From the NCBI GenBank assembly GCA_017654935.2, contig CM065690.1, forward strand, positions 26,475,909 to 26,539,908: DNA of 64,000 nt, given 5' to 3'. The position numbers and the translations under genes were made by a program. Origin of the DNA: Phymorhynchus buccinoides (lineage: Eukaryota; Mollusca; Gastropoda; Neogastropoda; Raphitomidae). How positions within the stretch are numbered: position 1 is the first letter of the stretch; every line of letters begins with the position of its first letter. The notes beneath the pieces are model-generated. The model was not told the DNA's origin, did not search any database, and worked only from the letters and a program-made list of their open reading frames with translations. Shown here piece after piece: positions 19,801 through 34,500 of this stretch.

Positions 19801-22800
19801 CAAACCACCTTCATACCAAGTTTCAACATCCTATGTTGATCGGTGCCCGAGATATGGCTAAAAATAGATTTTCGGTTTTCAAGGTCGTACGTCAAGGTCA
19901 AGGTCACGACGGCAAAATGGTTTGCGCCGATCTCTTCCTATTAAAGAGGCACACCTTCACACAAAATTTGACGCGATTCGGTCAAGCGGTTCGGGAGATA
20001 TCCTTGGGACAGACAGGAAAAAAAAAAAAAAAATACAAACCAGCCCATCGCAATAGTCCGTCTTGGTGACGGACTAAAGAAGAATTTTGTTACTTCAAAA
20101 TGATTTTTGTGTGATAACTGATAATTCGTGCAATCCAGCTTCGTGTTAAGTGTTCTCCACTCCACTGTATGCATTTTAGATCTTGACTGCTATACATTTT
20201 CAGTGAATTGTGCTTGATGGTTTTAATGAATTGGACTACACGTTTCACAGATATTCAGCTATCCAGACTACCTTTTGGGGTACTCATGGCTTGTGTAAGG
20301 GGTAAGCAGGTTTGCATTAGTGATGTGTATTTGCATGTTTATTTATGCATATAAATAAATGCGATGCACATATTTTATTTCCCTTATTCTATTGCAGGGA
20401 GCGATGAAGAAAATGAAAAAGAAGAGAAAAAGTGGGAAGATCAACAAATCCAAAAAGCTGTGAAACAGGTATTCACTAAAACTTTTGATGTGAATTGTGA
20501 TTCTTGCTAATGTGATTGATTATAGCGATTTGTATGTAACAGTACTTTGTCTTAACTCCTTCAAGATATCACTGCCTTAGAGTTAGACAAACATCATTAC
20601 TGGCCTGGGACTGCCTAGAAAAAATTATATCAAATATGAAGCGCAACAAAAGTCAACACTGTCAAGATTCAGTTTTGATAACATTACTGATTGATCCAAG
20701 TTTATTTTTCGCTTTGAAATTGTGGTTGTTTACATTAAAATCAGAATCATTAGACTCCTTATTACTATCACTATTAATGAAAAGATATTGGAGCATTTTC
20801 TGACGCTCGTGTAGGGCCGATTGTTTGGACATTTTTAACATTAGAAATTGAAATAGAAGTACCAAACAATAGTGAAATGAAAGCTGGAAGAGTGATGCAG
20901 GGCTGCCAACCATCCCCCCTAAGGGGTTTTTGTCCCTGAAAACAGTTAAAATGGGCACCCTGTCCCTGGAATCCACTTTTCTGTTTAGTGTCCCTGGAAA
21001 CTGAGTACAGTCAAAATTTCATAGAGCAGTCACTTGTCTTGTTGGGGGGGGGGGGGGGGGGGGGGGGGGGTGGCAGGGGATGGACAGAAGGCAAGACAAG
21101 AACTCAGAAAGAGAAGAGTTTGTGACATTTTCATGTGTGTTTGACAAGTGAATCAAAGTTTTGGACAAAGAGAAGCCAATGACTCGGGTAAGAGATGTTA
21201 TTATGTGTGTGTGACTAGCAATACACCTGAATTTCGGGAAAGTCCAAAAGCTGTTTGGGCAAGTGAATTTTTCTTTAACTTGCCCGACTGGGCAAGTGGA
21301 AAAAAAAGTTACTGTTAAGCCCTGAATACTATGACACAGATACAATTTAAGAATATTTGTGAAAAACGTACCATTGTTTCAATCATCCTCTGAAATCGGA
21401 ATGTGTCGGCTGAATATGCAGCAGGAAAACCAGTGAAAACTGAAAACTGGACATGTACATATCTCTCCCATTACGGCCGGCCATATGGCCTGGGAACGCA
21501 GAAGAAGAAGAAGTTTCAATCATTTAAAAAAAATACTACAGTGGAACCTCCCTTATAAGACCTTCAAAAATCATCCAAAAATTAAAATGTCTTAAATGGG
21601 AGGGATTTGTATAAGGGAGATAATTTTAATACTTACAAAGACGGGCAGTGTCTCAGAGAAGTAGGTCTTAAGTGGGAGGGAGTCTTATAAGTGGGAGGGG
21701 GTCATGTAAGGGAGGTTCCACTGTATAATTGCATGGCTTGAACTGCTTCCTTCTGAGGAAGGAAATCCTTGTTTTGAAAAATCTGTACAGACTGATTTCC
21801 TTTAAAAAAAATAAAAATTCAGCAACAAAATAATAAAAACAGCTTTGCTGTAAGCGAAAAAACCCGATTGCCGTTGTATAAGAACCCCGATTATGCATCA
21901 AAATTGCTTTGAATTGATTAAAAGTGCCCAGCTTAGTGGGGGCGTTGCCCCATTTCCTTGTTTTGAAAATTGTCAGGTTTAACCCTTGTAATTGTAAGGA
22001 TTGTTTAATGAACTTGAGTGCTGTTACCCACTGCATGCTAATTCCTGGCCTCGTTTAAATGTGTGTGTTTCAGGCTCCAGAAGTGCTCCTTCAGCAGCAG
22101 CAGCAGGTGAACGGAACCCAGACAACTTCTTCCAGTTCCAGCAGTGCTATAGGTCCTGACCTGAGCCGCTACGGGCCCAACCTGGCCACCCCCATGCCCA
22201 GCAGCTTCCAGTCGTCCCTGGCCTCTGGGGACACGTCCAGCATCACGCTAGAGTCCTTCCGAAAGAGCTTGCAAAAAAGGTAACGCTTCACGGATTAGGC
22301 AAGCTGGGAACTGATGCTGGAAGGCTTGTTTAACTCATTCAAGTTAAACCATATTTAAGCCATATATGTCCGGAATTACTAGGTAGTTGTCAATTTGATG
22401 CATTTGCTTCAAGGGAAGTAAATCTGTGCACACCATACCTTGGTCACTTCTAAACTTGCTTCACTCCCTTAGACCACAATTTTGCCTCTAACTTTACTTT
22501 TGTAGTGGTTTGTTGTGGGGAAACCAATCGGTGTAGAGAAGTTTTCTATATAAAGTCTATATATAAAAAAGTCTGATCTACCACTTCCCTATGTCTAAAC
22601 ATGAAGTAAAAACCTGTAATCTTCTTTCATTTCTCCATTTGTTTATGTATGTTTTGTTTGTGTGTGTGGCTGGAGTGATTTGTGAGTTTTTTTAATAATT
22701 CAAAATCGTTGCGATGCGAATGAGTTAAACTCTCTTGCATTCGAATCGGCCCAAAACTGGCCAGCCGGAAGTTGCATCCAAGTCAGAGTTTCTGAAAACG

Positions 22801-25800
22801 TAGAGATTGTGCGTATTTACGCACTAGACCTCTCAAATCACCCCTTAAAATTTCAAACCCCTTTAAAATTTCAAGTAGGGGGTGAGATGACACATTGATA
22901 TGATTCTTGCGTTAACATAGTCGTCACCTTTCAGTAATTGAACGACGTTGCTCGCATTTCAATCGTCTGCCAGGCCTTTCTAAGCTGCTGCCACAAGCTG
23001 TCGCTAGACTAGATCATGATTGTGCAGAAAGCCTTAATCCTTGAAAGCTTATTACCATGGGTGCTACTACCTTCCGTATAAACAGAAATCCGTAAATTAA
23101 GTTTTCTGCTGAGACGGAAATTCCGTATTTTAAAAATTTTGTCCCCCCAAAAAAAGTTGATCTGTTAACTGTGGTTGGGGGCATTTTGAATCTGGGTCTT
23201 CCAACCACCGGAAGTGAAAATACAATAACAATAACTGACATCGTATTTCACTTATGATCTAATTATGATCTTCTATTTGAACGGCTTTATAACTTTATAG
23301 TTGTGTCTCTGAAATGTCAGTAAAAATCTTAGTCATGAAAATATGATTTTAACCATAGATCTTTTGTATTTCTTGTAAAAAGGTAATGTGACTTGTCATG
23401 TCTCAACAACTTAGACAGTCACTTTACAAAGTGTGAACTGTCATCTGCCAACAGAACTATGATGTCAAATCGTAATCTGTTCCTCTCCCATTCCCAGATT
23501 GCAGGAGAGCTATGGAAACGATCTCTGCAATTGCATTTTTGCTTTTTGCGCTGCCCCTGTACCCCGCCAAGGGCCTGGGCGGCCCCTGGACCCCGGCCTT
23601 TCAGTATTTTTCATTTTTGGGAGTAGCACCCATGTATTACTCATTGGCAGGACCTTTTTTCAGCATCCAATAAAACTGTTTCATACTCTTTTGATCGCCT
23701 ACTGAACAAGGTTCTGAGGCACGAGTTGTCTCCAAAGGAAAAGCAAATGGGTGTACCTTATGCACATAAGCTTGACGTAGTATTTATGTACCATATTTTT
23801 CGGACTATAAGGTGCACCCCCATTCAGATTTTGTTATTAAATTTTCTTACTATTTTATTAAGTCATCTTGAGGCGTAGGGGTCTCAGTCTGGGGGAAAAG
23901 ATATCGCCGTATAGTCCAAAAAATTCAAAAATACAATAGTTAGCCAAACAAGGTATTAACAAACAAAAACACAAAGAATAAGTAACCAGAACTTACTATA
24001 TTGATTGTGCCTTGTACCTAAGACTTTGGATTGTGCCTGGTACCTAAGACTTTGGATTGTGCCTGGTACCTAAGACTTTGGATTGTGCCTTGTACCTAAG
24101 ACTTTGGATTGACCAACCTGCAGAGAACTGTCCATTCCTTACAGACTGGACAGCTTGGACATGGTGTACAGAGGCCACAAACTGGAACTGGACACTGCGC
24201 GAAATCGCATTGAGGAAGCGCAGACCACCATTGCCTCGTGCAAGCAGAGCTCGGGCGGCTTGGAAGAGCGATACCGCTTTTTCCAAGAAATGAGGGGGTA
24301 TGTGAGAGACTTGGTTGAATGTCTCAATGAAAAGGTGGGTCGCCACGTTATTCGTGCGAGGGATGTCAGTGTCTTTTTTTTTTTAGGGGGTGGGGGTTGA
24401 ACATCCATGGCCACTGTGTTCTGTCTGTTTCAACGTCATGTTCAAATCTCGGTGCATTTTCTGTTCTGTTCTGTTTTGCTTGTTTCCATTTTTTTCGTGT
24501 TTGAAAATGTTGCACAAAAAGCTCTTCTTGGATTATAATAATGTGTATAATTATGAGAATTTGTAAAGAACCTGTTACTTTGTCTTCGCTTCTTTGAACA
24601 CTTTATGGAAAAATCAGAAGTGTAGGAATATGCTTATGCAAACAAAACAGTGTCAATGAAGGGACGTTTATAAGCCGCGAGGCTTAGGCTTGAGCCAGTC
24701 CCACACTATACTATACTATACTATGTCCTTTCAAAGTTTTCATCCTCAGGAAGCCTACAAGAGCCCATGTGGTTGGTTTTGAAAACCACTCCCACTCCCT
24801 TCTCTTCTGCTTATCCGTGATTGGTGCACTCCTTCCCTATAGAAACTCCAAGCTCGTTAGAATGGAGAAGATATTTTTTTTTATCTTGGGATACTTCTGA
24901 ATGAAAAATAAAATCATCCTTTATTCTATGACAGGTGGAATTTTAGTGTTAACCCAACAACGCAAATACTACTACAGTTATGTTCACAACTTTTGTTATG
25001 ATGGAGTGGAGGAGAACACATGAATTGGTCTGAATTTGGTTCGAAGTGTTGTTAAATCAAAACTTTTTGCTGGTTGTGTGAAGTTTGTTTATTTGTGTGT
25101 ATTTTTGTTTTCTCTCGCTTTAATGTTTGTTTAACAGCGTCTGTATTTGCCTCTCTTTTTTTTTCTTCGTTTGTCTGAGGTTTGCACTGAGCTTGAACAT
25201 GATACGAGAACATGGCACAAGGAGTTTAGACTTACAAGATTTGAGATAAATAAAAAAGAAGGAAAAAAGTTGGTTTTTTTTAACCCTCTGGGCATGGCGT
25301 AAAAGTTAAAACTGTAAGCTAAAAGACAGGCGTAAAATTGAAGACTGCAGAAACGTCAACTGGTACTTCTTATTTTCACTTTTCATCTCTCATACAAGCA
25401 TTTGACTGGGAAACCTATACACGTTTAGAAAGAAGAAAGCTTGAATTTTGCAATGAAAGTAAAGAAAACAAGTTGCCTTGAATATGGTGACAGCAGTAAT
25501 CCAGTAAAGCACTTTCACCCCCTCCCCATCCGACGATGATCTGCTCGTGTCAGACATCACAAAGCCATGCAGTCGAACCCTTTTCCTTCACTTTGCAACA
25601 CGAACAAAAGCCTAATTACCTTCCTAGTCTGCATCAGAGTAGCTATCGGCAACATACTCATCCTCATCCTCACAATCACTACTTTCATCTCTCATTTTCA
25701 CACAAACAAATGCAAACCGGTCGAAAATGGCTAGACTCAGACAGCAGGAAGTTGTACGAGTGCTACGAGCTTTCTGATTGGTTAGCTGTATTCGCTTATT

Positions 25801-27622
25801 CGATTGGCCAAAGTTCAGCGCGAAATATGAATGAGCCAAACTGAGCCACGATCGTGGCCCATTGTGCTCGTCCCGGGGAGCCCCGATTGGGGCTCATCGT
25901 GCCCAGAGGGTTAAAGCATATTAAAAATGAATGGAAATGAAATTTGGCAAAGGCCATGAACACTAAAACATAAGGCATTGGGTGTGCTTACTTTTGCATA
26001 TTTGTGTGTGTGTGGAGTGGAAACTCCTATTAAGACCATCCCTATTAAGACTCCCTCCCACTTAAGACCCACTTCTCTGAGACATTACCCTTCTTTGTAA
26101 GTATTAAAAATTACCTCCCTGTTACAACTCCCTCCCATTTTTGGATGAATTTTCAAGGGAGGTTCGACTAATTCTTTCATTTCCCCAACTTCTACCTTCC
26201 CCTTTCCCCTTTTGTGTTTCCAAAGCTGCCATATGAGGCGACAGCTCTTACGTTTCTACCATGATCAAATATTACACATCAAATTGAATTAGGTTTGCAA
26301 TTTGCACAACCCCCATGAGAACAAAAACAGGTGTGAATGTAACAAAAACACAGGTGTGAATGTTTGGTAATTTTGGTTTTTTAATTTAGCGTGGATTCTT
26401 CTTTTTCTTCTTCGTTCACTCAGACAGTTTCCTGTCACATGAGCATAGATGCGCCATGCTGCCGTTATGCGCCTAACTAAGAAATAGGCCCAGCATGTCC
26501 GACTTACGGCTGAAGAAATCTTTATAAGAATTTATAGAAAAAAGTCAGGAGAATGGACCAGTAAGATAGAAAGATAGCAGATGACAGTAAGCAAAGGGAA
26601 AAGGCAGAGTCAAAGAGAGTGACAGATTAGAGGAAGTTACAAGCACAGGACTTCCAGAAGGTGGGGGAACTATTTGTACAAAAGACCCCACGGGGGGAGC
26701 GTGGATTCAACTTTTAATATAAACTGGAGTTGATATACTACAGTGGGCAATTCCCTAATCCAACCTCCACTATTACAACCCCCTCCCAGATATGACCAGA
26801 ACATTTCTTACCCATTTTATTCTTCATAAATCACCTAAATATTGACACCCTATTACGACTCCCTCCCTAACCTGACTTACAACTGGCTGATCTGTTGTCT
26901 AATAATACTTTTGCACAAAGAAATCTGCTGGTGACTGACCGAAAAACACACTAAAACATACAAGAATTGTCAAAGCAATCAACCAAATCACTGGGAAGTG
27001 AGCAGAATGAAAACACTGCGAAGAGTTAAGTCCCTTAACACAAACGGAACTTATCTATTCAGCTATGGTGCCAACCTCCCTTATAAGACCTTATCTTGGA
27101 TTTTTTAAAGTCCTAGTAGGGAGGTTTCACTGTATCACATCGTTTTGCAGACCAATGATGCTTTATACTGAAAATGATCTGCCCCTGTCGTGTGCTCTGA
27201 CATGCGAACGCCACCTACTTAAGATTATTGCCCTTGCCTGTCATGAAATAGTAGTATGTAGCCACAGAAAATTATCTGCCCCTGACTTGTCGCTAGGTGG
27301 CATGAGCAGTTTGGGCCTAAAATTATCGCCCTTCCGTGTCGGCAAGAAGTAGTTTAAAGCCTCATTGGCATGTGTGTGTGTGTGTTGTAACTATGTTGAT
27401 AGTGGCATAGGATTTTTTTATATTGGATTTGCTTCATGAGTTCAAAGAGCTCCAAGATTATTTTACAGATGTATTCTTCAAAACGTATTGTATTCATGTC
27501 CGTTGATTTGTGTAATTGAAATGTTAAACAGCTATAATTTAAACTCTTGTTCACACAAGCATGCAAACATCCTGAGAGCACAGCAGTATAAACACATGTT
27601 CACACACACACGCGCGCACACA

Positions 27623-27677
<55 letters not shown>

Positions 27678-27798
27678 ACACACACTCAATCACACACACA
27701 CTCAACCACACGCACACAGAGTACAGTGCGTTTCACACATACACACATTCACACACATACACACACACACAATCACACACACACAATCACACACACTC

Positions 27799-27847
<49 letters not shown>

Positions 27848-30800
27848 ACACACACAATCACACACACTCAATCACACACACTCAATCACACACACACACA
27901 CACTACCACACGCACACAGAGTACAGTGCGTTTCACACATACACACATTCACACACATACACACACACGCATGCATGCATGCACTCATTGTTTATACCCT
28001 TTTCCTTGTAAGCGTTTTTCCTGCCACGGTTCCTTACCCGTTCCTTCTTTCCACAGGTACCCACCATTAATGAGTTGGAGCAGCGCATGCACAACTTGCT
28101 GCGCTCACGAGCCACTCATTTGCTGCAGAGACGGCAGCAGGATGTCCGTGACCAGTGCCAAGATTATATGACGAGTCGGTATCTTGGGCCTCGCTCTTGC
28201 CCCGATCTCTGAATCGGGGGCTGCTTCCAATGGGTTAGAACCAGGCTCCAAGCCCCTTTAGTGGGAATTAATTAAAGGGGTCTGGGTCCTAGAGAACTTC
28301 CCCCCCCACAGTTTATTACTTTTTGTGATAGACTTAGAGTTTGTGGGGAACTTTCCCCCAAAAAGTACTTTTTATAATGGACAGACGTTTTTGGGCAAAC
28401 CTCAATAGTTTCTGGACATACCATGCAGAAAACTGTAGTTGTTTTTTTTGAGTATGGATAAAGAATGCAGACATTTCAACGCAAATAGACTCGGTGGTAT
28501 AGTGATGCCCTCACACCCGATTTCACCCTTGGCTACGCATTGGCTGGGAACCAGTGCTTTGTAATCTGTCCCAGGTTTATTTGTCTCTCGTACCTGCAAA
28601 GTCCGAACAATTGTGGGGCCTTATCTAAACATTTTTACTGTTACCTGACTTGTTGAGTTGAATGAACACTTACGTTGAATCCGTACGAGATTATAGGGAG
28701 TTACAGGTAAACATGTGCGAAGAGAAATAGATGAAGGGGGAGAGTGGGGACTCAGAAAGGGTGAGGAAGGGTTTGGTGCAAGTTTTTGTTGTAAAAGACT
28801 TCAATAGAAATGAGTCATTTTTAAATTTTGCAATTGTTCTTTTGCATTAATTTTTTTTAATATTTTTTTTTTTCAAAAGCAGAAGAATTTTTACAGAAAT
28901 TGATTCCCTAGTTAAGCATATAATATCACCAAAGATCAATATTAATGCCTGCGGTCAAGGGATTGAATCTTATATTTAACTTTTAAGAAAAAAAATTTCC
29001 CGAACTAACAAGAACGAAAACCATCACCACCAAGACGAAATCAAAACCAAACCATACGAGCAAGAGGAGCGACAACAGAAATGTAATGAATTGCTGCACA
29101 AGACTGAGTTCACACTGAGTGCACACATCAAATCACAGTTGCTGCTCAGAGTGGCTACTCAGGGCTCCCAATCGTCCCGCAAAACAAGGGGTCACAGGGA
29201 CTCCTTCACTTACAGCATAAAGGGTCCTAGAGGCGGGATAGAGGGTCCCAGTGGCATTGCGAATGCTAAACTTTTTTTTTCTAGTGCATCCCTGGGACCC
29301 CCTGCACATTCTTTTAGAGGGTCCTTTAGAATTTTAGTACTTCATAGACCCCCAAACGGGGGTCCCTGGGAGCCCTGCTACTGTACTTCCTGCCCTGGTA
29401 ATTTCTGGTTGCTAGGAAAGCATGATGCGACTAAAATTTTATACAAAACAGGAATGGCAGTGATGCTTCTGAGGCATTGCTGCAGACTTAGGCCATGTAC
29501 TCACATAAGCGGATATTCCGTGCGGAAACCCATGCGCAATCCATAAATAAGGGAAATAAAGAAGGGAAAAGATTTGCGCACGTGTCCGAATTTCCCCATC
29601 ATGCGTAATTTTTTATCCTTCTTTCTTCCTTATACGTGTATTTATATGTCTTTGTTTTTGCATGCTCCTCTCGTGCCATGGGCATATTAGCATTCAGCGG
29701 GATGGAATTAGCAATCCCAAAGTTTGGGGGTTGTGGTTCTAAATCTGGATCGGCTAAAATTCAAAAGACAGGTTACTTTCATCACTCCGCCCAGTGCTGT
29801 TTTCGAGTATCACGGCATGTGGCTGTGTATGTGCACAAGCTTAGTTTGGTTCTGCTATGCTGTCCTGGTTTGGTTTTTTATCTTAAATATTTCCCAAGTT
29901 TTTTATCTTCCAACTCGATAGACTGATGTAGTATATGCATTGCTTTATCTTAAAGCTACTGCTGATATATGAACAGCTAGCAAAATCTATTCTTTGTTTA
30001 GACCTGATACTATTTTTTTTAATGGAATTTGTACTTTAGCACACTGAAGATTTTTTTGTTTGTGGCTCAAGCCACAAACCTATAACTCACTTTGTCGGTC
30101 GGTCTGTCGGTCCAAAATTGTCGCACATTTTAACAAAATTGTCGCACTTCAAATCGAGGCTACACTTCTGGCCGCTCTTTAAAATGATGTATTTTAAAAG
30201 CGTACAAAATAATAAACATACGTAATACAGACACTACAACAGACACGACGAGTATGCAGTGCTTCTTTCGATGAGTATAAGTAGGATAAATAGTTTTAAA
30301 TGTTTTCCAAAAGATATAAAAAGTTACGAAATGGTGCAGAGATAACATTCTGGTTTACAGATTAAAATTATTGAAAAGCCAGGGGAGGTAACTCATGATT
30401 GGAGTGGTAAAAATAGACCGCGTGCCACAAACTATTGCGATTTCGCGCTTGTTTGTGTTTGTTTTTCTACTTTGATAGTGTGTCAAGCATGGGTGCAACT
30501 TTTCCTGGTATACAAGGATTTCCTGTTTTTGAATTTTACTAGAAAATTTCCTTTTTCTGAATTTGTCAAACAAGATCTTTATGTCTTCTGTATTTTTCAA
30601 ACACTTTAAAATAAGCATTTGTATAAATTGTGGAAAAAGCAAACTAAAAAAAAAAAAATTCTTCAGCTGCAGGGGGACATTACCCCTAGACCCCTGCCTT
30701 TCAGTTTTTTTCTTTTTGTGTAGTTGCACCCATGTGTATGTGTGGTTTAAGATAAAATAAAATCCTTGGCTTTTTCCCTCCTTAAAAAATATGTTCAGAC

Positions 30801-31513
30801 GAGCTTTAGATAGTAGATAACTGTGTGTGTCAGTAGCGTGATAGGAAGGTGGTTGATTTGGATCGCTGTCTTTCCTCTGCAGACAAAGCAGCGGGCCAGG
30901 TTGTGATGGCCACTGAGGAAGAACAAGCCAAGCAGCGCAGAGCTGCCGAGCGAGAAGCCAGACGGTGAGTGCACAGTACCCTTGCAGTTGTGGCCCTTTC
31001 TTTTTCTCTAATAATGGATTATTTCCCTTCGTCTGAACTAACCAGTGGAGAGAGAATGCTTTCCAATCATTGCCAGCCAAGCTTTTGCAGTCACTATCTA
31101 AAAATAAAAAAGTGTGTGAGTTCATTTTAGTGCCTCTCTCCAAGGTACCCTTGTTTCCCTCTACGTCTTTGCTACAATATATAATGTACCATATTTTTCG
31201 GACTATGAGGCGCACCCCCCAAATTTGACACAAAATTCAGATTTTTTTAATTCCATTTTGTTACTATGTTATTAGCATGGGTGCTACTCTTTCAGTTTTA
31301 CACTGATTTCAGTATTTTTAATTTTACCAGAAACTGAACATGTTTTTTAATTCATCCAAAAAAAAATTTGACCACAAGCGATTTGGGGCGTTTTGAACTT
31401 GGTTGTTCTATCTTGGAAGTTTACAAAGGCAATGTAATAATTTTACAAGGCTTATCGAACTCAAACTGTCTTATCATTTTAACTGTCTGTCTGTCTCGTT
31501 ATCTCTCTTAAGT

Positions 31514-31544
<31 letters not shown>

Positions 31545-34500
31545 TGAATCGTCCGACAGGGCTCTGCCCCTATACCCTGCCGGGGCCATGGGTTCCTGGA
31601 TCCCTGCCTTTTTAAATTTTGGGAGTTGCACCCATGTATTAGTCATTATGAGGTGCAGGGGTCTTAGTTCGGGAAAAAGTGTTGCCTGATTTCACCTCCA
31701 CCGTCGGACAACTATTGTTCCACCACAGGTTCTGATTGTGGAGTTGTCCTTGTCGTTGTTGCAGTTCTCGTCGTAGGAGGGCCCGTGAGTCTCAGAACAT
31801 CGCCAGTCACCACGAAGGTCTGTCGTCAGACGATGAGGAGAGTCAGGCTGAAGTGCACAAGTTCACCACAGAACGGGGTAGGTGCTACACACCACAGGAT
31901 GGCAAAGCCCCTTCATAACGACTCCCTCGAGCTGATATTGAATATTTGGTTAATCTGACACATCATATGCATGCTAACACTGGATCTTATTGAAAACCTA
32001 CTAATTTGAAAGTTTAAAAAAGGAAGTTTTTGGTTTGGTGGAGGGTTTTTTTTTCTTTGTGTGTTTCTTTTTTTATAATTTAAAGATGCTATGGCTTGTA
32101 CCCACGTGTCGTCATATCCGGCCACAAGGAGCGTGCCATATTATGGGAGACCGCCATCTTAGTCAGTAACTTTGTTTGAAAAATGCCAGATCGATGCTGT
32201 TTACACACAAATCTGACTAAGATGGCGACACTTCCGTTGGAAGGGTCGAGATGTGCATGCAGGTGGGGGGGGGGGGAGCCCTTGTCTGTGCGCACGCATA
32301 TTTGTGTGTGTGTGCGTGAGCATGCGCACGTTTTCGTGCGCCCACGTATGTGTGTAATTGTCTGTCTGATCGTCTTTGGGTGTTTGTGCAATCCCCCCCC
32401 CCCCCCCCCCCCCCTATTCATTATGCTATATGTTAAATATTATATTTTGTGTTGTATGTGTATGTTATATTGTAAACGCCTAGGGCATTGAATTGATTAG
32501 ACATGCTAAATGATCAAATAATAATAATATTGTGGGAAATGATGGAAAACTTTAAGGAGAACTGAATTCTTTGATGCTTCTTCCTTGCTAGATAGTATCT
32601 GATCCCACATTACAAAATTTGTCTTTTATCCCCTTTTTAGCCTGCTATGCGGGCATTCAAAGTAACATAACTTTTTTAGATTTTCAATATTGTGGAGGTG
32701 GTGGTGGTCAAGGTACCCATCTTCTGTGAACCAGACAGTATTTTTCCGTCCTCTGTGCATTGTAAAACATTCTCTTATCTTATTGTACTGCCATTGTAAG
32801 AAGTTTTGGGGAAAAAGATTTGATGCACTGAATTTGCTGATGCTTTTCCCTTTCTAGATAGTATCTGATTCCAAATAAATGTGCTAACTTGTTTACAAAT
32901 GCCATTCATTTGGTGAAAAAAGTGTCATGCTTGATCCTTTGATCCTGCGGGATCCACAGTGACATTTCCCACCCAGCTTCGGCCAAAGTTTCCACTGTTG
33001 ATGTGGTGTCTCCTATGTCGCGTCAATTCAGAAAACATCCTGACCGCCTCCAGAACTCTGTTTGAGGATGCTCTGGAGGACTTCTCTGACATGGACCTGA
33101 TCCGGGGTCGGTTTGAGGAGTGGAAGGAGCAGTTTGGAGACACATACCGTGAGGCCTACATCTCCCTGTGCATCCCCAAGCTGGTCAACCCCTTCGTCAG
33201 ACTGCAGCTCTTGAACTGGAACCCTTTGGAGGTGAGCCACCCTTTTCCGCAGCTTGGGGGGTATCTTTTATTGAAATTCTCTTCTTTGGGTATGTCAGGG
33301 CTGCCAACCGTCCCCCCTAAGGGGTATTTGTTCCTGGAAACAGTCAAAAATGTCACCCTGTCCCTGGAATCTACTTTTCTGTCTGGTGTCCCTGGAAACT
33401 GAGTAGAATTTAAAAAAATTGTAGAACAATCACTTGTCTTGTTTGCTGGCCTTGCTATTGAACACAGGAACACCCAACACAACACTTAAAATGTTTCCTA
33501 ACATGCCTGTTACACATAGGTTACTGAACACCAAGGGACCTTGAATATTGAAGCACATTGGCACCAAAAAACATCAAGAATACAGAAAAAACAGTCACAG
33601 AAATGTTGCTAGATCATGAAATAATTGGAAGTCAATGCTCGTTTTGACCCTGATGCATGACATTGCGATGTTTGTCCCTGGAAATAAGTCTGTGTCCCTG
33701 GTTTTTCTGTAGTTTGTCCCTGGAAACTGCAACAGAGGGTTGGCAGCCCTGGTATGTGTCTACTCTGATTTCAGCTCAGACCTTTTTTTATACAGTGGAA
33801 CCTCCCCTATAAGACCTTCAAAGATCATCCAACATGAGGTCTTATAAGGGAGGCAATTTTAATACTTAAAAAGAAGGGAAATGTCTCAGAGAAATAGGTC
33901 TTATGTGGGAGGGAGTCTTATAATGGGGGGGTCTTATAAGGGAGGTTCCACTGTATCTAGAACGATGAGAGGGTTTGGGGAAGGATTTTTTTTAAATGTG
34001 GCCAACAGCATCCTATTTCAAGTCCTTTTTGGTTTGTGCCTATTTGTAGCTTTTACTATCTGCATAACCCATTCCAAAGTTTTTATGTCTTCTGTTGAAG
34101 TACAGCTTATTTAAGCTCTTTCCATAACCCTATCTACAATCGGTGGGAAAGGAACTTGCCTGTGTGAAAGGAAAGAACTTGTGACATGTACTTGGTCGTA
34201 GGTATAAATAGTTCTCTTGGAGAAACTGAAAACACTCAGAATGTGGGGAATTTGTGCGCTGTGGACCAAGCATCAGTGGTTAGGGGGTAGTGGTGAGTTG
34301 AAAGGAATGGTCAGTTTCTTTACATTTTGTTTCTTACTTTGAACTTTGAGGTTTTTGAAATCCCAGTCAATTTAAAAGGCTAACATTTTGTTTCTTCTCA
34401 GGAGGTTGTTTAGTGATTCGGTGGGGGTGTTGTATGTGAATTGTGTGTTTTGGGGTTTTTCTTTTTGCTTAATGGGTAAGTTGTGTTGAAGCTATGAGTA

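Noticed and set aside
27488..28171. 227-codon Thr/His-rich frame
   Set aside because: Translation of a CA microsatellite running into PAXBP1 exon 9 in the wrong frame.
30355..31233. 292-codon minus-strand frame
   Set aside because: It spans intron sequence, a repeat copy, PAXBP1 exon 10 in antisense and the start of a MITE. It has no coherent protein character.
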